DNA from: Reinekea marinisedimentorum
Lineage (GTDB): Bacteria; Pseudomonadota; Gammaproteobacteria; Pseudomonadales; Natronospirillaceae
Length of the DNA stretch: 64,000 nt
Direction of reading: 5' to 3'
NCBI RefSeq assembly: GCF_004341165.1
Contig: NZ_SLZR01000010.1
Location: 62,001-126,000, forward strand
Shown here: piece after piece, positions 53,866-63,622 of the stretch
Position numbering within the stretch: position 1 is the stretch's first letter
Layout of the letters: each line of letters opens with the position of its first letter
The notes under the pieces: model-generated
Seen by the model: the letters and a program-made list of their open reading frames with translations, nothing else
Told to the model about the DNA's origin: nothing
Databases searched by the model: none
Translations under genes and position numbers: made by a program

Positions 53866-54746
53866 TCACCCCGGACCTGTTTGAAATGGCTGATCAGCCC
53901 GAAAACAACCAGACCGCTGTAGAGCCGGTCACCGGCACCGTGCGTAAAATGGTCAGCCACTGGCACGAAGGTGCCAAAGTGAGCTATGCACTGCCGCTCG
54001 GCGACAGCCTGATTGACATGACTCCCTACATTGGCCAGCACCTTAAGCTGACCTACGAGGGTGAAATTCACTGCCTGCATTGCGGTGAGCTGACCAACAA
54101 AAGCTTTGGTCAGGGCTATTGCTACAAGCATTTCATGTCGCTGGCGCAGAACGACAGCTGCATCATGTCGCCGGAGCTGTGCCATTACCACGAAGGAACC
54201 TGCCGGGAGCCGGAGTGGGGTGAGCGCAACTGTATGCAATCGCACTACGTTTATCTTTCCAATGCCAGTGGCATCAAGGTGGGTATTACCCGCGGCGGTC
54301 AGGTGCCCACACGCTGGATCGATCAGGGCGCAATTCAGGCCATTACCATAGCCCGGGTCACCAGCCGTCAATTGGCGGGGTTCCTGGAGGTTATCTTCAA
54401 GAAGCATGTGGCCGATAAAACCAACTGGCGTACCATGCTGAAAGGCACCGCTGCCGAACTGGATATGGCAACCGAGCGTGACAAGCTGTTCGAGCAGGCC
54501 AAGCCGGAGCTCGACGCGCTGGTCGAAAAGCATGGCATTGCAGCAGTGCAGCTGCTGACGCATGGCGATCCATTCTCGATTGAATTTCCGGTGCAAACCT
54601 ACCCGGAAAAGGTCACCAGCTTTAATTTCGATAAAACACCCGTTGTTGAAGGTGTACTGCAAGGCATAAAAGGGCAGTACCTGATCTTTGATACCGGGGT
54701 CATCAATATTCGCCGTTTTGGCGGCTATACCGTCAGCATCAGTTAA
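53862..54746 (+). CDS. DUF2797 family protein
   Basis: 294 aa. Cys-rich centre (CLHCGELTNKSFGQGYCYKHF; CIMSPELCHYHEGTCREPEW) likely binding zinc, followed by HYVYLSNASGIKVGITRGGQ and RWIDQGA, which recalls a GIY-YIG-type strand and is diagnostic of DUF2797. Function unknown. It is coupled to yeaC and lies 52 nt before pepN. Confidence 0.88.
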   Translation: MITPDLFEMADQPENNQTAVEPVTGTVRKMVSHWHEGAKVSYALPLGDSLIDMTPYIGQHLKLTYEGEIHCLHCGELTNKSFGQGYCYKHFMSLAQNDSCIMSPELCHYHEGTCREPEWGERNCMQSHYVYLSNASGIKVGITRGGQVPTRWIDQGAIQAITIARVTSRQLAGFLEVIFKKHVADKTNWRTMLKGTAAELDMATERDKLFEQAKPELDALVEKHGIAAVQLLTHGDPFSIEFPVQTYPEKVTSFNFDKTPVVEGVLQGIKGQYLIFDTGVINIRRFGGYTVSIS

Positions 54747-54798
54747 GCTGAAGCGCTGATCCGACCAAAACGCACTAAAGTCATCACCTGGAAGCTCT

Positions 54799-57420
54799 AT
54801 GAAAACTGAAACACCTGTCACGATTCGCCTAAAAGATTACAAGCAACCCGATTACTGGATTAAAAACACCAAGCTGGTCATTCGTATTTTTGACGATTAC
54901 ACCGAGGTCCTTTCTGAGCTGAGCATGGTAAAAAACGAGTCCGTCCGTGGGCTGCCGGCGTTGGTTTTGGATGGTGTCGATCAGCAAATTCAGTCACTGG
55001 CCTTTGATAACTTTGTCATCACCGAATATGACTACAGTGGCGAACAGCTGACCGTTCAGCCGACCGCCGATGAGTTTGTTTTCAAGGCCGTCACTCATAT
55101 TGAACCGGAAAAGAACACCTCGCTGGAGGGGCTGTATAAATCCGGCTCTACGTATTGCACCCAGTGTGAGGCCGAAGGCTTCCGAAAAATCACCTTCTAT
55201 CTGGATCGCCCGGATGTGATGGCCACCTTCTCAACCCGCATTGAAGCGGATAAGAGCCGCTTCCCGGTTTTGCTGGCCAATGGTAACCCGGTAGAAGCCG
55301 GTGATCTGGACAGCGACCGCCACTTCGCCACCTGGGAAGATCCGTTCGTAAAACCGGCCTATTTGTTTGCAGCGGTTGCGGGCGACCTGGTGCGCAAAGA
55401 TGACAGCTTCACCACCTGCTCGGGCCGGGAAATTTCGCTGCGTATCTTTGCGGAGCCGCACAATGCCCATAAAACTGACTTTGCTATGGATGCTTTGAAG
55501 CGTTCCATGCGCTGGGATGAAGAAAAGTACGGCCGTGAATACGATCTGGATATTTTCATGATCGTTGCGAGCGACTATTTCAATATGGGGGCCATGGAGA
55601 ACAAAGGCCTGAACATTTTTAACAGCGCCGCCGTGCTGGCTAACGCCGATACCGCATCCGATGACCGCTTCGAGCGCATCGAAGCTATTGTTGCGCACGA
55701 ATATTTCCACAACTGGAGCGGCAACCGCGTAACCTGCCGTGACTGGTTCCAGCTTTCACTGAAAGAAGGCTTTACTGTCTACCGCGACGGTCAGTTCACT
55801 TCGGATATGCACGATGCCACCGTTAAACGCATTAAGGATGTCCGCTTTCTGAAAAACACTCAGTTCCCGGAAGATAACGGCCCGAACGCGCACCCGGTTC
55901 AACCGCAGGAATACATGGAAATCAATAACTTCTATACCGTGACGGTTTATGAGAAGGGTGCTGAAGTGGTCGGTATGATCCACACCCTGGTGGGTGACGA
56001 GCAATTCCATAAGGGAGCCGATCTATACTTTGAACGCTTCGATGGCATGGCAGTGACCACCAACGATTTTGTCGCCTGTATGGAAGAAGTCAGCGGTATG
56101 GATCTGACTCAGTTCAAGCGCTGGTATACCCAAGCCGGCACGCCGCTGGTTAAGGTAGAAGAGCGTTACGATGCCGAACAGCAGCAATACAGCCTGAGCT
56201 TCAGCCAGAGCCTGAAAACAACGCCGGGCCAGAGTGAAAAGCTCCCCATGGTGATACCGGTGAAGATGGCCCTGTTGAACGATGCCGGCGATGAGTTGAG
56301 CATTGACTGTGATGGCAACTTCAACCCGGAAACCCGGGTGCTGACGCTGACCGAAGCGGAAACCACCGTGACCTTCAGTAATCTTGCGGCCAAGCCGGTG
56401 CCTAGCCTGTTCCGTGATTTCTCCGCGCCTGTCCGGGTTGATTTCAACCAGGCAGAAGGCGATATCTTTACCCTGGCAACGAAAGACAGCAACACCTACA
56501 ACCGCTTTGACGCGGCGCAGAAAATCTATCTGGACGCGCTGCTGGGCATGATCAGCAGCGGCAGTGAAGCTACGCCTGCCATTGTGGAACAGGTTGTTGA
56601 AGCAACACTTGCCGACGAGTCTCTTTCACACGCCATTAAGGCGGCATTGCTCACACTGCCTTCCTACCAGATGCTGGTGGATAATATTCAGCAGAATGTC
56701 GATGCCGAATTAATTGTTAAGGCCCGCGATGCCATGCGTAACCGGATTGCTGAACAGTTCAGCGCTCAATGGCAGCAGCTGGCAGAGCAGTTGGCCAGTG
56801 CCGAAGACTATCAGTTTAACGCGCAGGAAGCGGGCCGCCGTGAACTGCAGGGGCTGGCGCTTGGTTACTTTGCATTGATGACCGGTAACAGCACCGCACT
56901 GAATGCCGCCGAAGCCCTGTACCGCGCAGCCCACAACCAAACTGACCGGTTGAACGGCTTAAGGGCGGTGGTCAATTCAACAAATCGCAGCCGCGCCAAC
57001 GCCATGTTGAACCACTTCTATGACAGCTGGAAAGACGATACCCAGATGGTGGAAACCTGGTTCTCGATGCAGTCGGCCAGTGATGGTGTCAGCGTTGACT
57101 CCATCAGCGCCTTAATGCAGCACGAAGCCTTCGATATAACCAACCCGAACAAGGTGCGCTCGGTGCTGGGGGGCTTTATCTCTAACTTTAAATCGTTCCA
57201 CAATTCCGCGGGTGATGCCTACGATTTCGTCGCGGAGAAGATCTGTGAACTGGATGCGCTTAACCCGCAAATGGCGTCGCGCTTTGTGGTTTCGCTGGAA
57301 AACTGGAAGGTGTTCTCAGAAAAACGCGGTGCCCTGATGAAAGCCGCGCTGGAGAAAATACTCAACAGTGGCCAGCGCTCGCCGGATGTGTTGGAAAAGG
57401 TGCAAAAGGCGCTGGCCTAA
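54799..57420 (+). CDS. pepN: Aminopeptidase N
   Basis: 873 aa M1 family zinc aminopeptidase, normal length for the bacterial PepN group. Substrate motif MGAMENKGLNIFN (GAMEN) and zinc motif IVAHEYFHNWSGNRVTCRDW (HExxHX18E) are intact; the long C-terminal helical domain (about 550-873) is present. Cytoplasmic peptide degradation. Terminator directly after. Confidence 0.97.
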   Translation: MKTETPVTIRLKDYKQPDYWIKNTKLVIRIFDDYTEVLSELSMVKNESVRGLPALVLDGVDQQIQSLAFDNFVITEYDYSGEQLTVQPTADEFVFKAVTHIEPEKNTSLEGLYKSGSTYCTQCEAEGFRKITFYLDRPDVMATFSTRIEADKSRFPVLLANGNPVEAGDLDSDRHFATWEDPFVKPAYLFAAVAGDLVRKDDSFTTCSGREISLRIFAEPHNAHKTDFAMDALKRSMRWDEEKYGREYDLDIFMIVASDYFNMGAMENKGLNIFNSAAVLANADTASDDRFERIEAIVAHEYFHNWSGNRVTCRDWFQLSLKEGFTVYRDGQFTSDMHDATVKRIKDVRFLKNTQFPEDNGPNAHPVQPQEYMEINNFYTVTVYEKGAEVVGMIHTLVGDEQFHKGADLYFERFDGMAVTTNDFVACMEEVSGMDLTQFKRWYTQAGTPLVKVEERYDAEQQQYSLSFSQSLKTTPGQSEKLPMVIPVKMALLNDAGDELSIDCDGNFNPETRVLTLTEAETTVTFSNLAAKPVPSLFRDFSAPVRVDFNQAEGDIFTLATKDSNTYNRFDAAQKIYLDALLGMISSGSEATPAIVEQVVEATLADESLSHAIKAALLTLPSYQMLVDNIQQNVDAELIVKARDAMRNRIAEQFSAQWQQLAEQLASAEDYQFNAQEAGRRELQGLALGYFALMTGNSTALNAAEALYRAAHNQTDRLNGLRAVVNSTNRSRANAMLNHFYDSWKDDTQMVETWFSMQSASDGVSVDSISALMQHEAFDITNPNKVRSVLGGFISNFKSFHNSAGDAYDFVAEKICELDALNPQMASRFVVSLENWKVFSEKRGALMKAALEKILNSGQRSPDVLEKVQKALA

Positions 57421-57438
57421 CCTGCAATAGACTTCGTT

Positions 57439-57460
57439 AGCCCGCGGAATGCGGGCTTTT
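57439..57460 (+). terminator. Rho-independent terminator after pepN
   Basis: AGCCCGC/GCGGGCT stem with a GGAAT loop and TTTT tail. Confidence 0.85.
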
Positions 57461-57634
57461 CGCCTCTTAATCGCTATTCTGTGAAATTTCTCCTTATTTT
57501 TTTCTGAATCTGCCGCTAATAGAATATTGTCAGACAAAACAGATGTGCTGCTTTGCGTTGATTTTTCTTACTTATTGAACTGTGCTGTCAGTGATAAGTG
57601 GCGGTGAATATTCTTAGCGTTGCCGGAGGACGGA

Positions 57635-59878
57635 ATGAAACTAAAAATAAAATTACTGGTTAACCTGCTAACGGTGTCCATTGTCACAGGCTTGGTGGTG
57701 GCCATATTGTCCGTTGTGATGGCAAGTAACGCGATTGAAAAGCAGGTGTTCGATCAGCTTGAGTCATTGCGTGAGGCCAAAAAGACCAGCATTGAGCGGT
57801 ATCTTGATGACATAAACAATCAAATATTGTCGTTGGCTTCCAGTAACGAAGTTATGAATGCACTCACGGATTTCAACGATGCCAGTGCCATCTATATGAC
57901 ATCGAGAGGTGTTGATGACTCTGATATGGCTGAAAAGCGAGCTCAGCTGGCCAACTATTATGATCGAGAGTTCCTAACCCGTTTTGCTGCCGGTAATTCT
58001 CCAAACTTCACCTCTGGTGCAGACTATGTAGAGCGGCTTTCTGATGTCGGTGTTGTGCTGCAACTCGACTATATAGCTGAAAATCCGGAACCTGTGGGCA
58101 GCAAGCACCTGCTGGATGGCGTTGATAAATATAAGGGTTACGGCAAGCAACACGTTCTTTATCACTCTTTCTTCAGGGATTATCTGGAACGGTTTAAGTA
58201 TTACGATCTGTTTTTGGTCGATGCCTGGAGCGGCGATGTTATTTATTCCGTTTTTAAGGAAGTAGATTTTGGTACTTCTCTTAAAGACGGTGCCTTCAGT
58301 AATACCGGCATAGGGCAAGCTTATAACGCTGCTCTAAACGCAACCGATATGAGTCAGGCTAACTTTATCGATTTTGATCAGTATGCGCCTTCTTATAATG
58401 CTCCGGCAGGCTTTGTCTCTGCGCCTATTTTTGTCGACGATGAAGTCGCAGGGGTACTGATTTTTCAATTTCCCGTGGTTCAGTTAAATAAAATTATGAC
58501 TGAGCGGGCAGGGCTGGGTGAAACAGGAGAGACCTATCTTGTTGGTCCAGACAGACTGATGCGTTCCGATACAAACCGTGACTCTGAGCATCATAGTTTA
58601 GCGGCTTCGTTTGCTGATAAAGAGGCAGGCAGAGTTGATACAACGGCCGTAGAGGCATCGCTGAGTGGTCGAAGCGGCAGTGAAGTGATTACCAGCTATT
58701 CAGGCGATAGGGTACTTTCTGCCTATGCGCCACTGCAGCGCCACGGGCTTTCCTGGTCAATTATTGCAGAGATGGATGTTGATGAAGCCATGGCGGCTAT
58801 TCGTTCATTACAGCTGGGCGCCGTGCTGGTAGTGCTTGGCTGTGCCATCGTGATCGTGCCGCTGGGCATCGTTATCAGCAACAGCATAACCCGGCCACTG
58901 GGCGGTGAACCGTTGGATATGGTGGCCATTGCTAAATCGGTAGCCGATAAAGACCTGACGGTTGAATTCAGCAGCAAGGCGTCTTCCAATACCATTTACG
59001 GGGCCATGCGCGATATGTCGGCAAACCTGCGGGACATTATTGCCGGCCTGGCAGACAGCAGTCACCGCCTGGCTTCTGCGGCGGATCAATCCTCCTCGAC
59101 ATCAAAGCAAACCCTGGATGCCGTGGAGCAGCAGCGCAGTGGTACGGATCAGGTGGCCACAGCGATTACCGAGATGTCGGCTACAGTTCAGGAGATTGCC
59201 AACAATACGGCTGAGACATCCAGATACTCGGCGGATGCCCAGCAGTTGGTGAATCAGGGAACAGACAGAATGGAGCAAACGCTGCAAACCGTGGCCGGTT
59301 TGGTGCAGCAGGGTGAGCAAACCTCGCAGGCGATCAGCTCGCTGCACGATGAAAGCCAGAAGATCGGAGCGGTGCTGGATGTCATCCAGAGTATTGCTGA
59401 ACAGACCAATCTGCTGGCGCTGAACGCTGCCATTGAAGCGGCGCGGGCCGGTGAACATGGCCGTGGCTTTGCGGTGGTGGCGGATGAAGTAAGGTCGCTG
59501 GCGCAGAAAACCCAGGGCTCGGCATCGGATATCCAGCAAATGGTTGAATCGATTCAGTCCGGTGCCAAGCGTGCCATTGATTCAATGGAAGCAAACCAGC
59601 GTCAGGTGATGCAGACCTCTCAATACACCGAGCAGGCCAAGCACTCGTTCGATGAAATCCGTGAGGCGGTAACCAAAATCAGCGACATGGCCGCGCAAAT
59701 TGCCACCGCAACCGAGCAGCAAACGGTGGTTGCCAGTGAGGTCGATAGCAATATTGTGGCGATTACTGAACTGGCCGAACAGACCTATCAGGGCGCTCAG
59801 GAAATTAACGCTTCCAGCTCTGAGGTGGCCGAAGCGGCTGAAGAGCTCAGCGGTATCGTTGGCCAGTTTAAGGTGTAA
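57635..59878 (+). CDS. Methyl-accepting chemotaxis protein, large periplasmic sensor domain
   Basis: 747 aa from ATG 57635, with GGAGGACGGA just upstream (an in-frame TTG at 57620 precedes the SD). Transmembrane helix about 9-31, long periplasmic dCache-like domain to about 390 (ending [20 protein letters not shown]), second helix about 396-418, HAMP, then the signalling tip [20 protein letters not shown] and [15 protein letters not shown]. Not the same ligand class as the receptor at 22087-23721, judged by the much longer sensor. Confidence 0.95.
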   Translation: MKLKIKLLVNLLTVSIVTGLVVAILSVVMASNAIEKQVFDQLESLREAKKTSIERYLDDINNQILSLASSNEVMNALTDFNDASAIYMTSRGVDDSDMAEKRAQLANYYDREFLTRFAAGNSPNFTSGADYVERLSDVGVVLQLDYIAENPEPVGSKHLLDGVDKYKGYGKQHVLYHSFFRDYLERFKYYDLFLVDAWSGDVIYSVFKEVDFGTSLKDGAFSNTGIGQAYNAALNATDMSQANFIDFDQYAPSYNAPAGFVSAPIFVDDEVAGVLIFQFPVVQLNKIMTERAGLGETGETYLVGPDRLMRSDTNRDSEHHSLAASFADKEAGRVDTTAVEASLSGRSGSEVITSYSGDRVLSAYAPLQRHGLSWSIIAEMDVDEAMAAIRSLQLGAVLVVLGCAIVIVPLGIVISNSITRPLGGEPLDMVAIAKSVADKDLTVEFSSKASSNTIYGAMRDMSANLRDIIAGLADSSHRLASAADQSSSTSKQTLDAVEQQRSGTDQVATAITEMSATVQEIANNTAETSRYSADAQQLVNQGTDRMEQTLQTVAGLVQQGEQTSQAISSLHDESQKIGAVLDVIQSIAEQTNLLALNAAIEAARAGEHGRGFAVVADEVRSLAQKTQGSASDIQQMVESIQSGAKRAIDSMEANQRQVMQTSQYTEQAKHSFDEIREAVTKISDMAAQIATATEQQTVVASEVDSNIVAITELAEQTYQGAQEINASSSEVAEAAEELSGIVGQFKV

Positions 59879-59893
59879 GGCCGGCGTGTAACG

Positions 59894-59921
59894 AAAAAGC
59901 CCGCACAGTTGCGGGCTTTTT
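59894..59921. terminator. Bidirectional terminator between the chemoreceptor and cydB genes
   Basis: Twelve-pair perfect stem AAAAAGCCCGCA/TGCGGGCTTTTT with a CAGT loop. Confidence 0.92.
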
Positions 59922-59925
59922 ATGG

Positions 59926-60921
59926 TTAGCTGTAGGTCAGGTCTTTGGTCTTGCCCCAGAATATCCGGTAAGCAAGAGCGGTGTATAGCAGGATGAACGG
60001 CAATACAACCGCAACACCATAGAAGATAACCTTCAGGCTCGCCGTGGCACTGGCCGCTTCCTGGGCTGACATCACCCCGGGAATAATCTGCGGGTAAAAG
60101 CTGTACGCCAGCGCCAGAAAATTCAGCATAAATACCAACGTGACTGCGACAAACGGAAACCAGCAGCCGATGTCTTTATAAGTCGGCACATGCGCCAGGT
60201 AGCGGTCGACACTGATGATCAACACAATACACATGAACGGGATAGTGGCCAGCAGGAACAGCGCCGGCAGGCTGAACCAGCGCTCGAACACCACATCGCT
60301 GATCAGCGGATTGGCGATGCTGATCGACAGCATGCCTAACGTAGCCATCCAGCCGGCGCGCCGACCAATTTTGGCGGCCTGCTTCTGCAACGCACCGGTT
60401 GCCTTCATCACCAGCCAGGCACTGCCGATATAGCTGTAAGCCGCACTCACGCACAGTGCACTGAGCAAAGCAAAGAATTGCGGGCCGAAGCCGGCTTCAA
60501 AGCCCATCACGTAGCGGCCGAGCATGTAGCCCTGAGTCAGTGCCGTCAGCCACGAACCTGCCTTGAACAGTAAATCCCAGCGGTATTTGTGATGGTCTTT
60601 GGCCTTGGCGCGAAAATCAAACGACACACCGCGCAGGATCAGACCCACCAGCATCAGAAAGGTTGGGAAATACAGTGCGGTGAAGATGATCGACTGCGCA
60701 AACGGAAAGGCGATCAGCAGAATACCGATGGCCAGCACCAGCCAGGTTTCGTTGGCATCCCAGAAGGGGCCAATCGAGGCGATCATCTTATCGCGGTGCG
60801 CTTCATTGGCCATCGGCATGGTCATGCCAACGCCCAGGTCGTAACCATCCAGCACGGCGTAGATCAGGATAGAAAGCCCCATCAGGCAGAGGAAAATTTC
60901 CGGCAAGTAAGCATCGATCAT
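59926..60921 (-). CDS. cydB: Cytochrome bd ubiquinol oxidase subunit II (CydB/CioB)
   Basis: 331 aa, about eight transmembrane helices. N-terminal FLCLMGLSILIYAVLDGYDL and GVGMTMPMANEAHRDKMI, then FWDANETWLVL, are conserved in CydB. Pairs with CydA to form the quinol oxidase; it carries no haem ligands. It overlaps cydA by 4 nt. No cydX-type gene follows; the terminator comes directly after. Confidence 0.96.
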   Translation of the reverse strand: MIDAYLPEIFLCLMGLSILIYAVLDGYDLGVGMTMPMANEAHRDKMIASIGPFWDANETWLVLAIGILLIAFPFAQSIIFTALYFPTFLMLVGLILRGVSFDFRAKAKDHHKYRWDLLFKAGSWLTALTQGYMLGRYVMGFEAGFGPQFFALLSALCVSAAYSYIGSAWLVMKATGALQKQAAKIGRRAGWMATLGMLSISIANPLISDVVFERWFSLPALFLLATIPFMCIVLIISVDRYLAHVPTYKDIGCWFPFVAVTLVFMLNFLALAYSFYPQIIPGVMSAQEAASATASLKVIFYGVAVVLPFILLYTALAYRIFWGKTKDLTYS

Positions 60922-62291
60922 TGTTGACCTCCACGAATAAATGGCAAGCCTTTGTTGACTGAGCCCTGATCACTGTTAAGGCTGGCATTCACATTCTTCT
61001 TGGCCAGATAAAATAGCGTTTGAACGTAGGCGAACAGCAGGAAACCATAAAGCGCCAGGTACAGCGCCAGCGATGTGCCAACCTGTGTGTTGGCAACGCT
61101 GGTAACCGCATCGGATGTTTTCAGGATGCCGGTGACCAGCCACGGCTGCCGGCCGATTTCAGTGACATACCAGCCGGCCAGAGTGGCGATCCAACCGGAA
61201 AAGGTCATGCCGGTGAGTACCATGAGCAGCCAGTTTGGCAACTGGTGTTTTCGCAAAATAAAGAAGGCTGAGAGCCAGCTAACCGCGAGCATCAGCAGGC
61301 CCATGCCGACCATGATGCGGAAACCGAAAAACAGCGGCTTCACCGGCGGGTGATCGGCAAAACTGTTCAGACCCTGAATTTCACCATCGGCTTTATGGGT
61401 CAGAATCAGGCTGGCGAGCTTTGGAATACCAATTTCAAAGTGGTTTTCCCGCGCCTGTTCATCCGGCCAGGCGAACAGCAGCAATGGCGCGCCTTTTTCT
61501 GTTTCCCAAACCCCTTCCATGGCCGAGATTTTTTGTGGCTGGTGCTCAAAGGTGTTCAGACCATGCAGATCACCGACGACGGCCTGCACCGGCATCAGCA
61601 GTGCGGCGGTAAAGATCGCTGTGGTCAGTGCCATGCGGGGTGAGGTGGTGGTGTCGCCCTTCAGTAGTTGGTAGGCGGAAAGACCGGCCACCAGGAAACA
61701 GGCAGTCAGACCAGAGGCCAGCAGCATGTGGCTAAATCGGTAGGGCATCGACGGGTTAAAGATCACTTCCTTCCAGCTGGTCACGTGCGCGACGCCGTCG
61801 ATCAGCTCGTAGCCTTGCGGCGTTTGCATCCAGCTGTTGAGCACCAGAATCCAGAAGGCTGAAAGCGTGGTGCCCACGGCAACCAGCAGCGTTGCACCGG
61901 TATGCATCCAGTTGGGTACACGGTTCATGCCGAACAGCATGATGCCCAGGAAAGTGGCCTCCATGAAGAATGCCGTGAGAACTTCATAGCCCAGCAGCGG
62001 ACCCGCGATATTGCCGACTGTCTCCATATAGCCGGGCCAGTTGGTGCCAAACTGAAAACTCATGGTAATACCGCTCACGACACCGAGAGCGAAGGAGAGC
62101 GCGAACACCTTGACCCAGAAGCGGTAGATATTCATCCACAGCGGGTGCCCGGAAATGTTATGGCGGATTTTGAAATAAAACAGCAACCAGCCCAGGGCGA
62201 TGGTGATGGTCGGGAACAGAATATGAAAGCTGATGTTAGCGGCAAACTGAATGCGCGACAGCATCAGCGTGGTAGCGAGAGCTTCTTGCAT
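60918..62291 (-). CDS. cydA: Cytochrome bd ubiquinol oxidase subunit I (CydA/CioA, short Q-loop)
   Basis: 457 aa. Haem-ligand region at the N-terminus (LSRIQFAANISFHILFPTIT), the second His region and the GWYVTEIGRQPW motif are visible. At 457 aa it is shorter than E. coli CydA (522), placing it in the short Q-loop group that includes cyanide-insensitive oxidases (CioA). High-affinity oxygen reduction linked to quinol oxidation. Its ATG comes 2 nt after the stop of the small upstream gene, with a G-rich SD inside that gene. Confidence 0.96.
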   Translation of the reverse strand: MQEALATTLMLSRIQFAANISFHILFPTITIALGWLLFYFKIRHNISGHPLWMNIYRFWVKVFALSFALGVVSGITMSFQFGTNWPGYMETVGNIAGPLLGYEVLTAFFMEATFLGIMLFGMNRVPNWMHTGATLLVAVGTTLSAFWILVLNSWMQTPQGYELIDGVAHVTSWKEVIFNPSMPYRFSHMLLASGLTACFLVAGLSAYQLLKGDTTTSPRMALTTAIFTAALLMPVQAVVGDLHGLNTFEHQPQKISAMEGVWETEKGAPLLLFAWPDEQARENHFEIGIPKLASLILTHKADGEIQGLNSFADHPPVKPLFFGFRIMVGMGLLMLAVSWLSAFFILRKHQLPNWLLMVLTGMTFSGWIATLAGWYVTEIGRQPWLVTGILKTSDAVTSVANTQVGTSLALYLALYGFLLFAYVQTLFYLAKKNVNASLNSDQGSVNKGLPFIRGGQQ

Positions 62292-62293
62292 GG

Positions 62294-62458
62294 TTAGCCC
62301 CCCTCTGCGATTTGTTGATAGTTGCGGCTGGCGGTGTTGGCGTGGCCGCGTTTTTCCGCGCCTTCATCGGTTGCCGAGTGGTGTGGGCCAGGCAAGTTTA
62401 AGTAGCGCCGGGTCATGGCCCAGAAATGGTTAAGATAGGGTTGGGATGTCGGTTTCAT
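62294..62458 (-). CDS. Unrecognised 54-aa protein encoded directly upstream of cydA
   Basis: ATG 62458 is preceded by GGAG at 7-nt spacing, and the TAA lies 2 nt before the cydA ATG, so translation is probably coupled. It begins MKPTSQPYLNHFWAMTRRYL and ends ASRNYQQIAEGG, with a hydrophilic His/Ala/Glu-rich middle. No transmembrane helix, no Cys, so it is not a CydX, CydZ or DUF2474-type subunit that I know. Codon use is like the neighbours. Role unknown; placement suggests expression or assembly of the oxidase. Confidence 0.65.
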   Translation of the reverse strand: MKPTSQPYLNHFWAMTRRYLNLPGPHHSATDEGAEKRGHANTASRNYQQIAEGG

Positions 62459-62627
62459 ACAAATACTCCGAAGTTAGTTGAAAGCTTTGTATGGTTTAAC
62501 GTTCAAAAGTTCCTGAAAGTTCAATGGCTTAGGGTTTTCTTTGCGGGTATTAGGTGTCGATCAGCGTGTGCCGGCAAATGTTGCGATTCCATCCGTAGAG
62601 AAAGCTGCTAATGTTCCTGGTTCAGGT

Positions 62628-62641
62628 TTGATTTTCAGCAA
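62628..62641. promoter_or_regulatory. Candidate FNR/Anr-type box
   Basis: TTGATTTTCAGCAA matches TTGAT-N4-ATCAA at 9 of 10 positions. It lies in the divergent gap between the cyd operon and the DUF2798 gene, where oxygen control of a bd oxidase would be expected. Single site, by eye. Confidence 0.35.
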
Positions 62642-62686
62642 AAATACATTATATTAGGTTTATCTAAATTAAGGGTGGAGGCACTC

Positions 62687-62917
62687 ATGTTTCAGGCAAA
62701 ACACTTTAGGATGGTTCACGCGTTTCTGATGTCGGTACTTATGGTGACGATGATGACGGCGGTGATCACGGCTGCGAACACGGGTCTGGACAGTGAGTTT
62801 GTAGGTCGCTGGCTACATGCCTGGCTCATTGCCTGGCCAGTCGCATTTTTGATTATCCTGGTATTCGGGAAGGGGGTGCAGAAATTTTCTATGAAGCTGT
62901 GCCGGGTTTCCGGTTAG
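62687..62917 (+). CDS. DUF2798 family membrane protein
   Basis: 76 aa from ATG 62687 with GGTGGAGG upstream. Two transmembrane helices (about 11-31 and 46-66). The sequence VHAFLMSVLMVTMMTAVITA..NTG and RWLHAWLIAWPVAFLIIL is the DUF2798 signature. Function unknown. Diverges from the cyd operon. Confidence 0.85.
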   Translation: MFQAKHFRMVHAFLMSVLMVTMMTAVITAANTGLDSEFVGRWLHAWLIAWPVAFLIILVFGKGVQKFSMKLCRVSG

Positions 62918-62976
62918 CAGGGGTAGGCAGGGTAAAGCCTTTTGCAGAGAAAAGGCCTTACCTTAAGGGTAGGCAC

Positions 62977-63321
62977 TTAGTCGTCGCTGCCGCCATCAAA
63001 TTCAAAGTCAACATCAATCATTGCGCGGTATTGATAGACATTGCGTGCAACCGCCACTTCCTCTACTTTCACTTTCGTGTCATCAATAGAAAGGTTACGA
63101 ACGACACCTTCATTGTAGGTTTTCAAGGTGCTTTTCAGCTCACCCTGAGAGGCCTGCGCCAGATCATCAATGACATCAAAACCTGCTTCATAGGCAGCGG
63201 AAGCGCTGTCATAAGTACCTGTATACAGAGTAGTTGAACCGCTGTTAGAGCCGGCGAAAGAAGCAGAACTGATCAGTACAGCAGCAGCAATAGCAGAAGA
63301 AACTTTAGCGAATTTGTTCAT
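62977..63321 (-). CDS. Secreted DUF3316-like protein
   Basis: 114 aa with a signal peptide (about 1-23, cleavage after SFAG). The mature part, with YDSASAAYEAGFDVIDDL and a C-terminal YRAMIDVDFEFDG, resembles DUF3316 proteins found mainly in vibrios and relatives. GAGGAA SD. Function unknown; it diverges from the ToxR-like gene 300 nt away. The gap 63322-63622 is AT-rich; I see no gene in it. Confidence 0.65.
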   Translation of the reverse strand: MNKFAKVSSAIAAAVLISSASFAGSNSGSTTLYTGTYDSASAAYEAGFDVIDDLAQASQGELKSTLKTYNEGVVRNLSIDDTKVKVEEVAVARNVYQYRAMIDVDFEFDGGSDD

Positions 63322-63622
63322 GGTAATTCCTCATCTTTGGAAATAAATACTTTCAGTTAGGTGATTGAGAGTCTTCAGTGCTTCTGGGCAGGCTGCTCCC
63401 CCTCAATCGGGACAACTGCAGATTGCGCTCACCATCGCTGAACTGCCAGTTAAGGAATATTAAACGTTATTTTTTGATATGTTTTGGTAAAAGAACCGGC
63501 TCTTAACCTGCTGTTAACCCCACTGAATTTATTGTCCGCACCAGTCGTCTAAGCCAGCAAAATCAATGTGTTTAGATAAATTTATAAGAATTTAGAATAC
63601 CTTTTAACAGTGTGGGAATTAA

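Noticed and set aside
53754-54821. 355-codon ORF on the minus strand
   Set aside because: It lies opposite the conserved DUF2797 and yeaC genes, has no recognisable domain, and reflects the stop-poor antisense frame of GC-rich codons.
57560-57580. Sigma-54-like sequence before the second chemoreceptor gene
   Set aside because: GATGTGCTGCTTTGCG lacks the invariant GG at -24.
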